Origin: Marvinbryantia sp.
Lineage (GTDB): Bacteria; Bacillota; Clostridia; Lachnospirales; Lachnospiraceae
Length of the DNA stretch: 6,015 nt
Direction of reading: 5' to 3'
NCBI GenBank assembly: GCA_016297895.1
Contig: JAEDFS010000083.1
Location: forward strand, 1 to 6,015
The notes beneath the pieces were generated by a model. It did no database searches. It worked only from the letters and a program-made list of their open reading frames with translations, and was not told the origin of the DNA. Positions within the stretch are counted from its first letter, which is position 1. Each line of letters starts with the position of its first letter. Position numbers and translations under genes: made by a program. Positions 5,971 through 6,015 of the stretch are shown here, in pieces.

Positions 5971-5993
5971 TGCGACGAACCATTTCGTGCGCA
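5971..5993 (-). promoter_or_regulatory. Imperfect palindrome upstream of hydG, possible operator or leader hairpin
   Basis: TGCG-ACGAA-CCAT-TTCGT-G-CGCA on the + strand pairs nine bases on each side around a four-base centre, with one unpaired base. It lies about 47 bases upstream of the hydG start codon. It could be a protein-binding site or a leader stem-loop. It does not match the Rex or FNR consensus sites I know, and no T tract follows it on the - strand. No clear promoter is visible between here and the window edge. Confidence 0.35.
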
Positions 5994-6015
5994 GCACAGG
6001 TTACATAGTTACTTT

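Noticed and set aside
5898..6013. Open - strand frame running in from the right edge and overlapping the hydG start, perhaps the end of an upstream gene
   Set aside because: About 38 codons open is compatible with chance, it would overlap hydG by more than 20 bases, and the peptide (including MVRRTSSDGEDVL) resembles nothing I know. More sequence to the right would settle it.

Overview
The window looks like chromosomal DNA from an anaerobic Gram-positive bacterium of the Clostridia, most likely a Lachnospiraceae member. This is inferred from three things: the [FeFe]-hydrogenase maturation genes hydG and hydF, strong AGGAGG-type ribosome binding sites, and a Firmicutes-type MnmM tRNA methyltransferase. 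Base composition is roughly balanced by eye. There are no insertion sequences, CRISPR arrays, rRNA or tRNA genes, and genes are packed with gaps under 100 bases.

Left half, + strand: the acidic C-terminal tail of an unrecognised protein runs in from the left edge (to 179). It is followed by a membrane-anchored or secreted polysaccharide deacetylase (264-977) and the replication-associated AAA+ ATPase RarA (1024-2343). The spacing is compatible with one transcript, but no functional link between these genes is evident.

Right half, - strand, read from right to left: hydG (5924-4476) and hydF (4464-3229) form a tightly coupled pair. HydG is the radical SAM tyrosine lyase that makes the CO and CN ligands of the hydrogenase H-cluster. 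HydF is the GTPase scaffold that carries the 2Fe precursor to the hydrogenase. The third maturase, hydE, and the hydrogenase itself are not in the window. A strong hairpin with a short T tract (3218-3189) ends this pair. Immediately after it comes a small gene for a very basic, probably membrane-anchored 84-residue protein (3173-2919). Its stop codon overlaps the start of the methyltransferase gene mnmM (2922-2359) as ATGA. A plausible promoter overlaps the end of hydF, so the small gene and mnmM may be a separately started two-gene unit.

The two halves converge at 2343/2359 with only 15 bases between stop codons and no recognisable terminator.

Most of the window is ordinary core and metabolic gene content. 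I do not see a clear undescribed system. The least explained element is the small lysine-rich protein coupled to mnmM and the hairpin-promoter arrangement in front of it.
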